Of a stretch of 64,000 nucleotides of DNA, positions 36,817 to 45,841 are shown piece after piece (position 1 is the stretch's first letter; the number at the start of each line of letters is the position of its first letter). Below the pieces are notes generated by a model. That model was not told the DNA's origin. It was given only the letters and a program-made list of their open reading frames with translations, and searched no databases. Source of the DNA: Pseudarthrobacter sp. AL07 (GTDB taxonomy: Bacteria > Actinomycetota > Actinomycetes > Actinomycetales > Micrococcaceae); NCBI RefSeq assembly GCF_029960665.1, contig NZ_JASBRB010000011.1, positions 42,195-106,194 on the forward strand, given 5' to 3'. The translations under genes and the position numbers were made by a program.

Positions 36817-38670
36817 GTGTCTCCCATGGCCCGCACCGCCCCGGTGCCCGCCGCGACTGATCCGGCCATCATTCGGAATTTCTGCATCATCGCGCACATT
36901 GACCACGGTAAATCCACCCTGGCTGACCGCATGCTGCAGTTCACCGGGGTGGTTAAGTCCCGCGACATGAAGGCCCAGTACCTGGATCGAATGGACATTG
37001 AGCGCGAACGCGGCATCACCATCAAGTCCCAAGCGGTCCGCATGCCCTGGGAGCTCGATGGGACCAGCTATGCCCTGAACATGATCGATACGCCCGGTCA
37101 CGTGGACTTCACCTACGAGGTGTCCCGTTCGTTGGCCGCCTGCGAAGGGGCCGTTCTGCTCGTTGACGCGGCGCAGGGCATCGAGGCGCAGACTCTCGCG
37201 AACCTCTACCTGGCCATGGAAAACAACCTCACCATCATCCCGGTGCTGAACAAGATAGACCTCCCGGCAGCCCAGCCCGAGAAGTACGCGGCCGAACTGG
37301 CCAGCCTGATCGGCGGCGACCCCGACGACGTGCTCCGCGTTTCCGGCAAGACCGGTATGGGCGTCGAGGTCCTGCTGGACAAGATCGTCCGCGACCTGCC
37401 GGCCCCTGTGGGGGACCCGACCGCCCCAGCGCGTGCCATGATTTTCGACTCCGTCTACGATACCTACCGCGGTGTGGTCACCTACGTCCGTGTGGTTGAC
37501 GGCATGCTGCACCCCCGTGAACGTATCCAGATGATGTCCACCCGGGCCACCCACGAACTCCTGGAAATCGGGGTGAGTTCCCCGGAGCCCACCCCTTCCA
37601 AAGGCCTCGGCGTGGGCGAAGTGGGCTACCTCATCACCGGGGTGAAGGACGTCCGCCTGTCCAAAGTGGGCGACACCGTCACCAACCTGGCCAAGCCTGC
37701 CACTGCCTCCCTTCCCGGCTACGCCGATGCCAAGCCGATGGTCTTCTCAGGCCTGTATCCGCTGGACGGCACGGACTATCCGGTGCTCCGCGATGCGCTG
37801 GAGAAACTGATGCTTAACGACGCCGCACTGGTCTATGAGCCGGAAACGTCCGCCGCGCTGGGATTCGGCTTCCGGGTGGGCTTCCTCGGCCTGCTCCACC
37901 TGGAAATCACCAGGGAGCGGCTCGAACGAGAATACAATCTGGACCTGATCTCCACTGCCCCCAACGTGGAGTACGAGGTAACGCTGGAGGACAAGAAGGT
38001 GGTCCACGTGACCAACCCCAGCGAATATCCCTCCGGCAAGATCGCCGAGGTCCGCGAGCCGATGGTGGCCGCCACCATCCTTGCTCCGAATGAGTTCGTG
38101 GGCGCCATCATGGAACTTTGCCAGAGCCGCCGCGGTGTTATCGGCGGCATGGACTACCTGTCCGAGGACAGGGTCGAAATCCGGTACCGGTTGCCGCTCG
38201 CTGAGATCGTGTTCGATTTCTTTGACATCCTCAAATCCAAGACCCGGGGCTACGGCTCGCTCGACTGGAAGGCTGACGGCGAGCAGGTGGCCGACCTGGT
38301 CAAGGTGGACATCATGCTCCAGGGCGAACAGGTGGATGCCTTCTCCGCCATCACACACCGCGAGAAGGCTTATGCCTACGGTGTGATGATGACCGGCAAA
38401 TTGCGCGAGCTTATTCCCCGCCAGCAGTTCGAAGTACCCATCCAGGCTGCCATCGGCTCCAGGATCATCGCCCGGGAAAGCATCCGCGCCATCCGCAAGG
38501 ACGTTCTGGCCAAGTGCTACGGCGGCGACATTTCCCGTAAGCGCAAGCTGCTGGAGAAGCAGAAGGAAGGCAAAAAGCGCATGAAGATGGTGGGCCGTGT
38601 TGAGGTTCCCCAGGAAGCCTTTATCGCTGCGTTGACCACTGACGAGTCCAAGGACAAGGCCAAGAAGTAG
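36817..38670 (+). CDS. lepA: Elongation factor 4 (LepA)
   Basis: LepA is a ribosome-associated GTPase that acts on elongation and initiation. The G-domain motifs are [13 protein letters not shown] near residue 26, RGIT in [18 protein letters not shown] near residue 89 and NKID near residue 143. The LepA-specific C-terminal domain is recognised from the end [34 protein letters not shown]. Length is 617 residues. The GTG start at 36817 has AAGGA eight bases upstream; an ATG three codons further in is an alternative. It is followed after 36 bases by hemW, the usual pair. Confidence 0.97.
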   Translation: MSPMARTAPVPAATDPAIIRNFCIIAHIDHGKSTLADRMLQFTGVVKSRDMKAQYLDRMDIERERGITIKSQAVRMPWELDGTSYALNMIDTPGHVDFTYEVSRSLAACEGAVLLVDAAQGIEAQTLANLYLAMENNLTIIPVLNKIDLPAAQPEKYAAELASLIGGDPDDVLRVSGKTGMGVEVLLDKIVRDLPAPVGDPTAPARAMIFDSVYDTYRGVVTYVRVVDGMLHPRERIQMMSTRATHELLEIGVSSPEPTPSKGLGVGEVGYLITGVKDVRLSKVGDTVTNLAKPATASLPGYADAKPMVFSGLYPLDGTDYPVLRDALEKLMLNDAALVYEPETSAALGFGFRVGFLGLLHLEITRERLEREYNLDLISTAPNVEYEVTLEDKKVVHVTNPSEYPSGKIAEVREPMVAATILAPNEFVGAIMELCQSRRGVIGGMDYLSEDRVEIRYRLPLAEIVFDFFDILKSKTRGYGSLDWKADGEQVADLVKVDIMLQGEQVDAFSAITHREKAYAYGVMMTGKLRELIPRQQFEVPIQAAIGSRIIARESIRAIRKDVLAKCYGGDISRKRKLLEKQKEGKKRMKMVGRVEVPQEAFIAALTTDESKDKAKK

Positions 38671-38706
38671 TGATCACAGTGGCCGGCAACACCGGAGGCC
38701 CCTGCA

Positions 38707-39936
38707 ATGCCTAGCATCCTTCCGCTCGGCGACCCGGCGCCGTCGGACGGTCTGCTGCCCGCCCAGGCAGTGGACGGTGCGGCAAACCGGGCCTTCGGAC
38801 TGTACGTGCATATCCCGTTCTGCGCGGTGCGCTGCGGATATTGCGACTTCAACACCTACACGGCCACCGAGCTGGGCGGCGGAGCGTCGCAGGACGCCTA
38901 CGCCAGCACGGCTGTGTCCGAAGTCGACTTGGCGGCCACCGCCCTGCGGGACTCGGGTCTGCCGGACCGGCCGCTGAGTACAGTCTTCTTCGGCGGTGGC
39001 ACCCCTACGCTGCTCCCCGCGGAAGACCTCGCCCGGATCCTGACTGCCGCCGTCGGGCACTGGGGCCTGGAACCCGGCGCCGAAGTGACCACCGAAGCAA
39101 ACCCGGACTCGGTCACCCCTGCATCACTGCAGGTGCTGGCCGACGCTGGTTTCACCCGGGTGTCCTTTGGCATGCAGTCCGCGGTTCCTCATGTCCTAAA
39201 GGTCCTGGACCGCACGCACACGCCCAGCCGTGTGCCGCAGGTGGTCCAGTGGGCTCGGGACGCCGGACTGGCCGTGAGCCTGGATCTTATCTACGGGACG
39301 CCGGGGGAGTCCCTGGCGGACTGGCGGTTCTCCCTGGAGACGGCGCTGTCCTATCAGCCTGACCACATCAGTGCCTACGCGCTGATCGTGGAGGACGGCA
39401 CCAAGCTGGCCGCCCAGATCCGCCGTGGTGAAGTCCCTGGAATCGACGACGACGACCACGCCGACAAGTACGAACTCGCCGACCAACTGATCGGCGCAGC
39501 GGGCCTCAGCTGGTATGAGGTCAGCAACTGGTCCCGGACGCCGGAGCAGGCATGCCGGCATAACCTGGCGTACTGGCGGGGGGACGACTGGTGGGGCATC
39601 GGACCCGGTGCACACTCACACGTCGGCGGAGTGCGGTGGTGGAACGTCAAGCACCCCACGGCCTACGCCGGACGGCTCGCGCAGGGGCTGTCACCGGCCG
39701 CCGGGCGCGAAACGCTCGACGCCGAAACCCGTGATGTGGAGCGCGTGATGCTTGAGGCCCGGCTCGTGTCGGGGCTGGCAACGTCAACGTTGGGCGAACA
39801 CGGCCGGCATTCCGTGGCCGGGCTCATCGCGGACGGCCTGGTGGAGCCGCCGGCAGCCTTCCACGGCACGCTGGTTCTGACCCTGAAGGGGCGCCTGCTG
39901 GCCGACGCCGTGGTCCGCAGGATCCTGCCGGACTAA
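38707..39936 (+). CDS. hemW: HemW-like radical SAM protein
   Basis: HemW is a radical SAM protein implicated in inserting heme into respiratory enzymes; it was long annotated as an oxygen-independent coproporphyrinogen oxidase. The iron-sulfur cluster motif is CAVRCGYCDF (CxxxCxxC, near residue 39), and the GGGTP motif follows in FFGGGTPTLL. The conserved HNLAYWRGDDWWGIGPGAHSH near residue 283 is the HNxxYW heme-binding signature. The extra Cys found after the cluster in true coproporphyrinogen III dehydrogenase HemN (CxxCxC) is Phe here, which favours HemW. Length 409 residues. It lies 36 bases after lepA. Confidence 0.93.
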   Translation: MPSILPLGDPAPSDGLLPAQAVDGAANRAFGLYVHIPFCAVRCGYCDFNTYTATELGGGASQDAYASTAVSEVDLAATALRDSGLPDRPLSTVFFGGGTPTLLPAEDLARILTAAVGHWGLEPGAEVTTEANPDSVTPASLQVLADAGFTRVSFGMQSAVPHVLKVLDRTHTPSRVPQVVQWARDAGLAVSLDLIYGTPGESLADWRFSLETALSYQPDHISAYALIVEDGTKLAAQIRRGEVPGIDDDDHADKYELADQLIGAAGLSWYEVSNWSRTPEQACRHNLAYWRGDDWWGIGPGAHSHVGGVRWWNVKHPTAYAGRLAQGLSPAAGRETLDAETRDVERVMLEARLVSGLATSTLGEHGRHSVAGLIADGLVEPPAAFHGTLVLTLKGRLLADAVVRRILPD

Positions 39937-39948
39937 CAGTGGTGGGGA

Positions 39949-40368
39949 CTACTTGATCCAGCGCAGGTTGTACTGGTAGCGGTGCGGCTGGCCCTTGTTG
40001 ACATGGATGCCTGCGGCCACCGAGAAGCAGGTCAGGGCAATCCAGATCAGGGTGGCGATGACAGCGAAGATGTTTCCCACCACCGGAATAAACACCAGGA
40101 CATTGGCCACCAGCGCAGCAATGGTGGGCGGCAGGCTGAAGTTCAGTGCTTCCTTGGATTCCTGGGCGGTAAACGGCCCGCGCTCACGGAAAATCAGGTA
40201 GATCAGCAGGGACGGAACACAGCCGAGAATCCCGCCGAAGTGCGCCAGCGTGGCCCACTGGCGGTCTTCGCTGGCCGTCAGCGGCAGCGCATTTGCCGGA
40301 ACGCCCTGGTACTCGGAACGGCCTTGGCCGCCGTGGTCGTCCCGGTGCTCGCGTGCGTTTTGTGCCAC
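39949..40368 (-). CDS. DUF4870 small membrane protein
   Basis: This 139-residue protein belongs to the DUF4870 group of small membrane proteins. Three hydrophobic segments follow a hydrophilic, charged N-terminus of about 40 residues: GGILGCVPSLLIYLIF, IAALVANVLVFIPVVGNIF and IATLIWIALTCFSVAAGI. The motif FTAQESKEALNFSLP between the first two is characteristic. I chose GTG 40368, preceded by AAGGAAG at good spacing; an in-frame TTG lies eight codons upstream. No function is known. It converges with hemW without an obvious terminator. Confidence 0.85.
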   Translation of the reverse strand: MAQNAREHRDDHGGQGRSEYQGVPANALPLTASEDRQWATLAHFGGILGCVPSLLIYLIFRERGPFTAQESKEALNFSLPPTIAALVANVLVFIPVVGNIFAVIATLIWIALTCFSVAAGIHVNKGQPHRYQYNLRWIK

Positions 40369-40497
40369 GGTTTTCTTCCTTCGAAAGTGCAATGGTGCTG
40401 GGTTGGAGAGTGCCGGACTGAAAGCAACTGCAGCGCCCGCAGTACCAAGAATACTGGTTCGGCCACCAAATGCCGCCGCGCGGAGCCGGATCCGGGG

Positions 40498-41346
40498 TTA
40501 AGGCGCTGTCAGGAAGTCGATGACTTCCTCCACCCGCCCGAGCAGTGATGCCTCCAGGTCCGCATAGCTGCGGACTGCGCCCAGCAGCCTTTGCCAGCCA
40601 AGCCCGATATCTTCCTTCGTGGAGTGCGGCCAGCCGAACGCTGCCAGGATGCCGGTCTTCCAGTCCTGCCCGCGGGGCACCACCGGCCATTCTTCGATGC
40701 CCAGTACAGCGGGCCGGATGGCCTGCCACACGTCAACGTAAGGGTGCCCGACGATCAGGACATTCCCCGCCGCGCCGGGGGAGGCCATCACGGCAGCCGC
40801 GATGCGCCACTCCTTCGAGTCCGGCACCAGGTGGTCCACCAGGACCCCCAGCCGGCGGCCGGGACCGGGACCGAACGCGGCCACCGCCCCGGCGAGGTCA
40901 TCAATGCCATGCAAAGGTTCGACGACGATGCCCTCAACGCGGAGATCGTCACCCCAGACCTTCTCCACCAGTTCGGCGTCGTGCTTTCCTTCCACCCAGA
41001 TTCTGCTCGCCTTGGCCACCTGGGCCCGCTGGCCGGCCACGCGGACTGAGCCGGACGCCGTCCGGCCGGCCACCACGGGGGCGGCCTGCCTGGGCGCCGG
41101 GGGAACGAGTCGGATGGGCTGCCCCTCCAGGAGGAACCCGAAGCCGAGCCGGAAGGACCGGGACTTGCCTCGCCGGTCTTCGAGGGCCACCACATGCATG
41201 CCGCCGGACTTCTCCACCCGGGTCACCGCTCCCACCCAGCCGGACTGGACATCTTCAAGGACCATGCCGCGCGCCACGGGAACTTCAGGAAGTTCGCTCC
41301 TGACGGGCGCTGTGATCTCCTGCGGACCCCAGTTCTGGTATTGCAT
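40498..41346 (-). CDS. DUF3097 domain protein
   Basis: This is a protein of unknown function found almost only in actinobacteria. The 282-residue protein has an N-terminal beta-rich part (VGAVTRVEKSGGMHVVALEDRRGKSRSFRLG) and a C-terminal TOPRIM-like stretch: RIWVEGKHDAELVEKVWGDDL near residue 117 (Glu in EGK), HGIDDL, and VLVDHLVPDSKEWRIA and IVGHPYVDVWQAI, where the DxD-like residues would sit. A nucleic-acid role is therefore possible but inferred. I chose ATG 41346, preceded by GAGGCGG; the frame is open 81 bases further upstream. It is divergent from hrcA. Confidence 0.82.
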   Translation of the reverse strand: MQYQNWGPQEITAPVRSELPEVPVARGMVLEDVQSGWVGAVTRVEKSGGMHVVALEDRRGKSRSFRLGFGFLLEGQPIRLVPPAPRQAAPVVAGRTASGSVRVAGQRAQVAKASRIWVEGKHDAELVEKVWGDDLRVEGIVVEPLHGIDDLAGAVAAFGPGPGRRLGVLVDHLVPDSKEWRIAAAVMASPGAAGNVLIVGHPYVDVWQAIRPAVLGIEEWPVVPRGQDWKTGILAAFGWPHSTKEDIGLGWQRLLGAVRSYADLEASLLGRVEEVIDFLTAP

Positions 41347-41436
41347 GGATTGATTCCGCCTCGCCGCTAGATCCTGGCCCGGAATTTCGCCCGGAGCGGT
41401 ACCAATGCTAACAACGGAGTGACTCATATTAGACTG

Positions 41437-41463
41437 TTAGCACTTAGGCATGTCGAGTGCTAA
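41437..41463. promoter_or_regulatory. CIRCE element (HrcA operator)
   Basis: TTAGCACTT (41437-41445) and GAGTGCTAA (41455-41463) are separated by 9 bases and differ from the consensus at one base of the left arm. It lies 30 bases before hrcA, so HrcA is autoregulated with dnaJ in heat stress. A further half-site TGCTAACA at 41406 is an exact inverted copy of TGTTAGCA at 41435, overlapping the left arm. Confidence 0.92.
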
Positions 41464-41493
41464 CCCCGCAGCGATCACGGATGGAGGTGGAGT

Positions 41494-42507
41494 ATGAGCG
41501 AGCCGCGCAAACTCGAAGTACTGCGCGCCATCGTGGAGGACTATGTGCACTCCCGCGAGCCAGTGGGTTCCAAAGCGCTCGTGGAACGCCACCACCTCGG
41601 CGTGTCCAGCGCCACTATCCGCAACGACATGGCGGCTTTGGAAGACGACGGCCTGATCACCGCCCCGCACACGAGCGCAGGACGGATCCCCACAGACAAA
41701 GGCTACCGGCTGTTTGTGGACCAGATTTCAGCGGTAAAGCCGCTTTCCCAGGCGGAACGGCGGGCAATCCAGGCGCTGCTGGAGGGTGCAGACGATCTGG
41801 ATGACGTCCTGGACAGAACCGTCAGGATGCTGTCGCAGCTGACCAACCAGGTCGCCGTCGTGCAGTATCCGCATCTGAGCCGCGCCACCATCCGCCACAT
41901 CGAATTCGTCCTGCTTGCGCCGCGGCAGGTACTCGTGGTCCTCATCGCCACCACCGGCAAGGTAGAGCAGCGTGTGATCGACGTAGGCCAGGACCTTGGC
42001 GACGACGCCGTCGCGGCGTTGCGGGCACACTTCCTCGGATCCCTCGTGGGCATCTCGCTGAGCCGACTGGCGCCCTCGCTGCCGGGGGTCGTTTCGTCCG
42101 TCAGCCCGGGCCAGCGTGCGGCGGCCCAGGCGTTGGCCCACGGGCTGGAAACGCTCGCCCACAACACCCGCGAGGAACGCATGGTCATGGCCGGAACAGC
42201 GAACCTCGCCCGCTCCAATGTGGATTTTCCGCTCAGTATCGGACCAGTCCTCGAAGCCCTCGAGGAGCAGGTTGTCCTGCTGCGCCTCCTAAGCGACATG
42301 GCGCAGGATCCGAGGGGAGTGGCAGTCAGTATTGGGCGTGAAAACCCGTACGACGGGCTCGCGGAAGCCTCCGTGGTGGCCACGGGCTACGGACCGGACA
42401 GCACCGCCAAGATCGGTGTGCTGGGCCCCACCCGGATGGATTATCCCACCACCATGGCCGCCGTCAGGGCAGTAGCCCGTTACCTTTCAAGAATTCTGGG
42501 TCCGTAA
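41494..42507 (+). CDS. hrcA: Heat-inducible transcription repressor HrcA
   Basis: HrcA represses heat-shock genes by binding CIRCE, with GroEL as co-factor for folding. The 337-residue protein has the N-terminal winged helix ([50 protein letters not shown]), then [18 protein letters not shown] near residue 63, and the GAF-like domain with ARSNVDFPL and the C-terminal [24 protein letters not shown]. The ATG at 41494 has AGGTGG upstream. It is followed by dnaJ after 77 bases, the common hrcA-dnaJ operon of actinobacteria. Confidence 0.97.
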   Translation: MSEPRKLEVLRAIVEDYVHSREPVGSKALVERHHLGVSSATIRNDMAALEDDGLITAPHTSAGRIPTDKGYRLFVDQISAVKPLSQAERRAIQALLEGADDLDDVLDRTVRMLSQLTNQVAVVQYPHLSRATIRHIEFVLLAPRQVLVVLIATTGKVEQRVIDVGQDLGDDAVAALRAHFLGSLVGISLSRLAPSLPGVVSSVSPGQRAAAQALAHGLETLAHNTREERMVMAGTANLARSNVDFPLSIGPVLEALEEQVVLLRLLSDMAQDPRGVAVSIGRENPYDGLAEASVVATGYGPDSTAKIGVLGPTRMDYPTTMAAVRAVARYLSRILGP

Positions 42508-42584
42508 CAGTACTACGGTCCAGGCACGAAGAGCAGTGCCGGCAGCCCGCCTGCCGGCAGTACAACAAGGAAGAGATACGAACT

Positions 42585-43712
42585 TTGAGCAGCCACTACG
42601 ACGTCCTCGGAGTCTCGCCGGAAGCCACCGGGGAAGAGATCAAGAAGGCCTACCGCAAGCTGGCCCGCACTCTTCACCCGGATGTAAACCCCGGGGATGA
42701 TGCTTCGGACCGCTTCAAGGCCGTGACCCACGCCTACGAGGTACTTTCGGACCCGCAGAAGCGCCGGATCTATGACACCACCGGCAACGAGAACGGCACC
42801 GACAACGGTTTCGGCGGCGGCGGATACTCCGGCCAGGGCTTCGCGTTCCAGGATATCTTCGACACGTTCTTCGGCGCGGGCGGCTCCTCCGGCCCCGCGT
42901 CCCGGGTCCGCCGCGGCCAGGACGCACTAATCAGTGTCCGGATCGAACTGCGGGATGCCGTGTTCGGCGTCAACCGGAAACTCGAAGTGGACACCGCGGT
43001 CACTTGCCCCACCTGCGACGGGTCATGCTGCCGCGAAGGCAGCCACCCTGTCCGCTGTGACATCTGCGGCGGCAGCGGCCAGGTCCAGCGCGCGGTGCGC
43101 TCCATCCTGGGCCAGGTCATGACGGCGGCCCCCTGCGGCAGCTGCGACGGTTTCGGGACGGTCATCAAGGACCCCTGCAACGAATGCAGCGGCCAAGGCC
43201 GCATCCGCAGCCGGCGGTCCCTCACCATCAAGGTGCCCGCCGGAGTTGCCACAGGCACCCGGATCCAGCTCTCCGGGCAAGGCGAAGCAGGCCCGGCCGG
43301 AGGACCATCCGGGGACCTCTACGTGGAACTACGGGTCAACAACGACGCCACCTACGCCCGCGACGGCGACGACCTGCACGCAACGCTGCACATTCCGATG
43401 ACAGCCGCCGCCCTGGGCACCGAACTGTCACTGGAAACCTTTGACGGGCTGCAGGAGATCGACGTCAAGGCAGGCACGCAGTCAGGGGAAATCATCACGC
43501 TCCGAGGGCTCGGCGTGACGCACCTGCGCGGTTACGGCCGCGGGGACCTGATGGTCCATCTGCAGGTTGAGACGCCGGCCAAGCTGGATGCGGCGCAGGA
43601 GGACCTCCTGCGGCAGCTGGCGAAGCTTCGGGGCGAGCAGTTCACGGAAGGCAAACTGGCAGCCAGCGGCGGCGTCTTTGCCAAGCTGCGGGACCGTTTC
43701 GGTAACCTGTAG
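42585..43712 (+). CDS. dnaJ: Chaperone DnaJ (hrcA-linked paralogue)
   Basis: DnaJ stimulates the ATPase of DnaK and holds unfolded proteins. The 375-residue protein has the J domain (YDVLGVSPEATGEEIKKAYRKLA, with HPD in LHPDVNPGDD near residue 32), a Gly/Phe-rich region, and four zinc motifs (CPTCDGSC, CDICGGSG, CGSCDGFG, CNECSGQG); the first has Cys in place of the last Gly. The start is TTG 42585 with AAGGAAGAG upstream. This is the DnaJ2 type found next to hrcA and not with dnaK-grpE. The rsmE gene starts two bases after its stop. Confidence 0.95.
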   Translation: MSSHYDVLGVSPEATGEEIKKAYRKLARTLHPDVNPGDDASDRFKAVTHAYEVLSDPQKRRIYDTTGNENGTDNGFGGGGYSGQGFAFQDIFDTFFGAGGSSGPASRVRRGQDALISVRIELRDAVFGVNRKLEVDTAVTCPTCDGSCCREGSHPVRCDICGGSGQVQRAVRSILGQVMTAAPCGSCDGFGTVIKDPCNECSGQGRIRSRRSLTIKVPAGVATGTRIQLSGQGEAGPAGGPSGDLYVELRVNNDATYARDGDDLHATLHIPMTAAALGTELSLETFDGLQEIDVKAGTQSGEIITLRGLGVTHLRGYGRGDLMVHLQVETPAKLDAAQEDLLRQLAKLRGEQFTEGKLAASGGVFAKLRDRFGNL

Positions 43713-43714
43713 CG

Positions 43715-44497
43715 GTGAGCAATCCCGTTTTCTTCAGCGCTGCCGGGTCGCTGGACGAGCTGGTGCCCGGTGCCCGATTTGTCCTCCAAGGGCCGGAGGC
43801 ACGCCACGCCGTGACTGTGAAACGGCTATCTCCTGGAGAGGCCGTGGACATTGCTGACGGCACCGGAAAACGGCTGACGGGAACTGTTGTCTCGGCGTCG
43901 GCTGCAGAGCTTACCGTGGAATGCTCCGCCGTCTCCGTGGAGGACCGGCACGACATCCGGCTCGTGCTGGTGCAGGCCCTCGCCAAGGGAGACCGCGACG
44001 AACTGGCCGTGGAAACGGCAACCGAACTCGGGATCGATGCCGTAATTCCCTGGCAGTCCGAGCGCTCAATCGTCCGCTGGAAGGGCGAGCGTGCGGCCAA
44101 GGCCCACGCAAAATGGCAGTCCGTGGTCACGGCGGCCGCCAAGCAGGCACGCCGCGCCTGGATCCCCGAGGTGCGCGCCGCCGTCGAAACGCCAGGCCTT
44201 GCAGCGGCAGTGGCGGCAGCGGATCTGGCCGTAATCCTGCACGAAGACGCGGTCCGGCCGCTCCGGTCTGTCCTGGAATCATGGCAGGGCGCCCAGGCTG
44301 ACGCCCGACCCCTCGAAATACTGCTCATCGTTGGCCCGGAAGGCGGAATCAGTCCTCGCGAAGTGACCCGGCTTTGCGACGCCGGGGCCGTGACGGCCCT
44401 CCTGGGCCACCACGTCCTCAGGTCATCCACGGCCGGACCGGCAGCGGTTGTCCTAGCGAGCGATGTCCTGGGACGCTGGACAGCCCCGGTATCCTGA
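43715..44497 (+). CDS. rsmE: 16S rRNA (uracil1498-N3)-methyltransferase
   Basis: RsmE methylates U1498 of 16S rRNA with SAM. It has an N-terminal PUA-like domain (RFVLQGPEARHAVTVKRLSPGEAVDIADG near residue 20) and a SPOUT methyltransferase domain with the trefoil-knot motif LLIVGPEGGISPREV near residue 202 and LGHHVLRSSTAGPAAV near the end. Another conserved segment is LVQALAKGDRDELAVETATELGIDAVIPW near residue 87. The GTG start is two bases after the dnaJ stop, so translation is coupled. Length 260 residues. It converges with the GerMN lipoprotein gene. Confidence 0.95.
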   Translation: MSNPVFFSAAGSLDELVPGARFVLQGPEARHAVTVKRLSPGEAVDIADGTGKRLTGTVVSASAAELTVECSAVSVEDRHDIRLVLVQALAKGDRDELAVETATELGIDAVIPWQSERSIVRWKGERAAKAHAKWQSVVTAAAKQARRAWIPEVRAAVETPGLAAAVAAADLAVILHEDAVRPLRSVLESWQGAQADARPLEILLIVGPEGGISPREVTRLCDAGAVTALLGHHVLRSSTAGPAAVVLASDVLGRWTAPVS

Positions 44498-44509
44498 GGC
44501 CGCCTGCTG

Positions 44510-45466
44510 CTACCGGACGTCGAAGTTCCGAGTGTCCACATTCAGCTCCTGGTTGCTGCCTGCCGTCTCCACCTGCGAAACACGGAGCTCATAGTTCCCG
44601 GCGGACAGGCTCAGCGCCAGCGTGAACACTCCGGCCTGGGCCGCTTCGGCCGCTGCAGTGGTCTCCCCAGTAAGGTAGGGCGTCTTGTTCCCGTTCGCTT
44701 CGGCCCGCAGGATCTGCCAGCGAAGCTTACCGCCCGGAACCGTGCTGCGGCCGGTGATCTTGACGCTTCCGCCTGCCAGGTCCGTCCCTTCCTGCGGATC
44801 GATGATCCAAACGGGCGCCACCATTCCGGCAGCCCGGGACATTGGGTCGCCAAGCTGGACGTGGTTGAAGGCAACGTAGTCGGTGTGGCTATCCACCAGG
44901 ATCCTGACCTGGATCTGCTGGCCGGAATCAATCAGGCCGGAACTCGCGGCCGCTGCCGTAGCGGTAAAGACCAGCTGCTGAATGGCGCGGCCGGCCATGT
45001 CAGCGTCGAGATTGCTGTTAAAGGCATCCTCCGAGACGTCGACGGTAATGACGTTCTTGCCGGAGATGGAGGAGGCAAGTTTCTCCGGATCCTGCCAGGG
45101 CGTGAAGAAATCCGGGTCCAGCGGCTTTTCCGACATCATGGCCCGAAGGGCACGTGTCACAGGATTCTCCTGCTCCGGCACGTCCCGGAACTCCCGGTAC
45201 AGGAACACGTTGTTATTGCTTCGGCCAATCCAGTAGACGGGCGCCTTGTTGGAAGACTGTGTGGTCTCCAGAGGCGCGCTGGTGGAGGGCGCCCCGGGTG
45301 AGCCGGTGGCGGCCTGGTTGGAATTTGCCGTCAGGTTAGGCTCCGGGCTGGGGTCCGCGATGCAACCGGTGAGAAGGAGAAATGCTGGCAGCAGACCCAG
45401 GAGGCGTTGCGGACGGAAACGCGGTGCGGCGCGTCTGGCAGTGAGGGCGATCGCGGTTTCCGGCAC
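44510..45466 (-). CDS. GerMN domain lipoprotein
   Basis: The 318-residue protein has a lipoprotein signal peptide with lipobox LLTGC (Cys near residue 35), a Ser/Thr/Ala-rich linker and a GerMN domain (from about VYWIGRSNNNVFLYREFRDVP, with VTRALRAMMSEKPLDPDFFTPW and NVITVDVSEDAFNSN), then a C-terminal beta-sandwich (Gmad2-like: GGSVKITGRSTVPGGKLRWQIL). GerMN proteins are extracytoplasmic; a cell-wall role is often suggested. I chose GTG 45466, which places the signal peptide correctly, although the frame is open far upstream; GGAAAGGA lies about 11 bases before it. It is divergent from phoH, with a 375-bp control region between. Confidence 0.82.
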   Translation of the reverse strand: MPETAIALTARRAAPRFRPQRLLGLLPAFLLLTGCIADPSPEPNLTANSNQAATGSPGAPSTSAPLETTQSSNKAPVYWIGRSNNNVFLYREFRDVPEQENPVTRALRAMMSEKPLDPDFFTPWQDPEKLASSISGKNVITVDVSEDAFNSNLDADMAGRAIQQLVFTATAAAASSGLIDSGQQIQVRILVDSHTDYVAFNHVQLGDPMSRAAGMVAPVWIIDPQEGTDLAGGSVKITGRSTVPGGKLRWQILRAEANGNKTPYLTGETTAAAEAAQAGVFTLALSLSAGNYELRVSQVETAGSNQELNVDTRNFDVR

Positions 45467-45611
45467 TCTCGTGGCCTGTCCTTTCCCGGCTGTGAAATGG
45501 TGGGCCTGGGCCCCGTGAGCCGGTCCCCGGACGGCTGTGATTTCCAGCATGGCATAGCCGGTTCTGCCAAAAGGACCGAAACCCGGCTGCCGGCCCAACT
45601 GCAACGGGAAC

Positions 45612-45640
45612 GATATGAGCCTGATATGAAGTTGATACCT
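45612..45640. repeat. Three direct repeats with an 11-bp period in the gerMN-phoH gap
   Basis: GATATGA at 45612, GATATGA at 45623 and the diverged GATACCT at 45634 repeat with exactly 11 bp period, in an AT-rich island of the otherwise GC-rich 45467-45841 gap. Tandem half-sites of this period are bound by OmpR/PhoB-type regulators. A TAAGAT box at 45726 is a -10 candidate for phoH. I see no gene in the rest of the gap. Confidence 0.4.
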
Positions 45641-45841
45641 AAAGACGCCAGCCGTCCCGCAGCACGCCCGTGGCGGGCTCCCTTCCCGGCGACTGCCGGG
45701 CGCTGCCGGGAGGTGCCTCCTGGCGTAAGATGGAAGGACTCCGCTGGCTCCCGCGTGCTCGGCAACAGCCCCGCCCACGCAGCAGCCGGCGGCACTTTAA
45801 GTTTCGAACTGGAGGAGACCCCGGGCCTGCGGGCCAGCACC

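Noticed and set aside
45407..45841. Upstream extension of phoH
   Set aside because: The frame is open for 145 more codons but crosses the divergent gerMN start and promoter region and is not PhoH-like; ATG 45842 gives the normal N-terminus.
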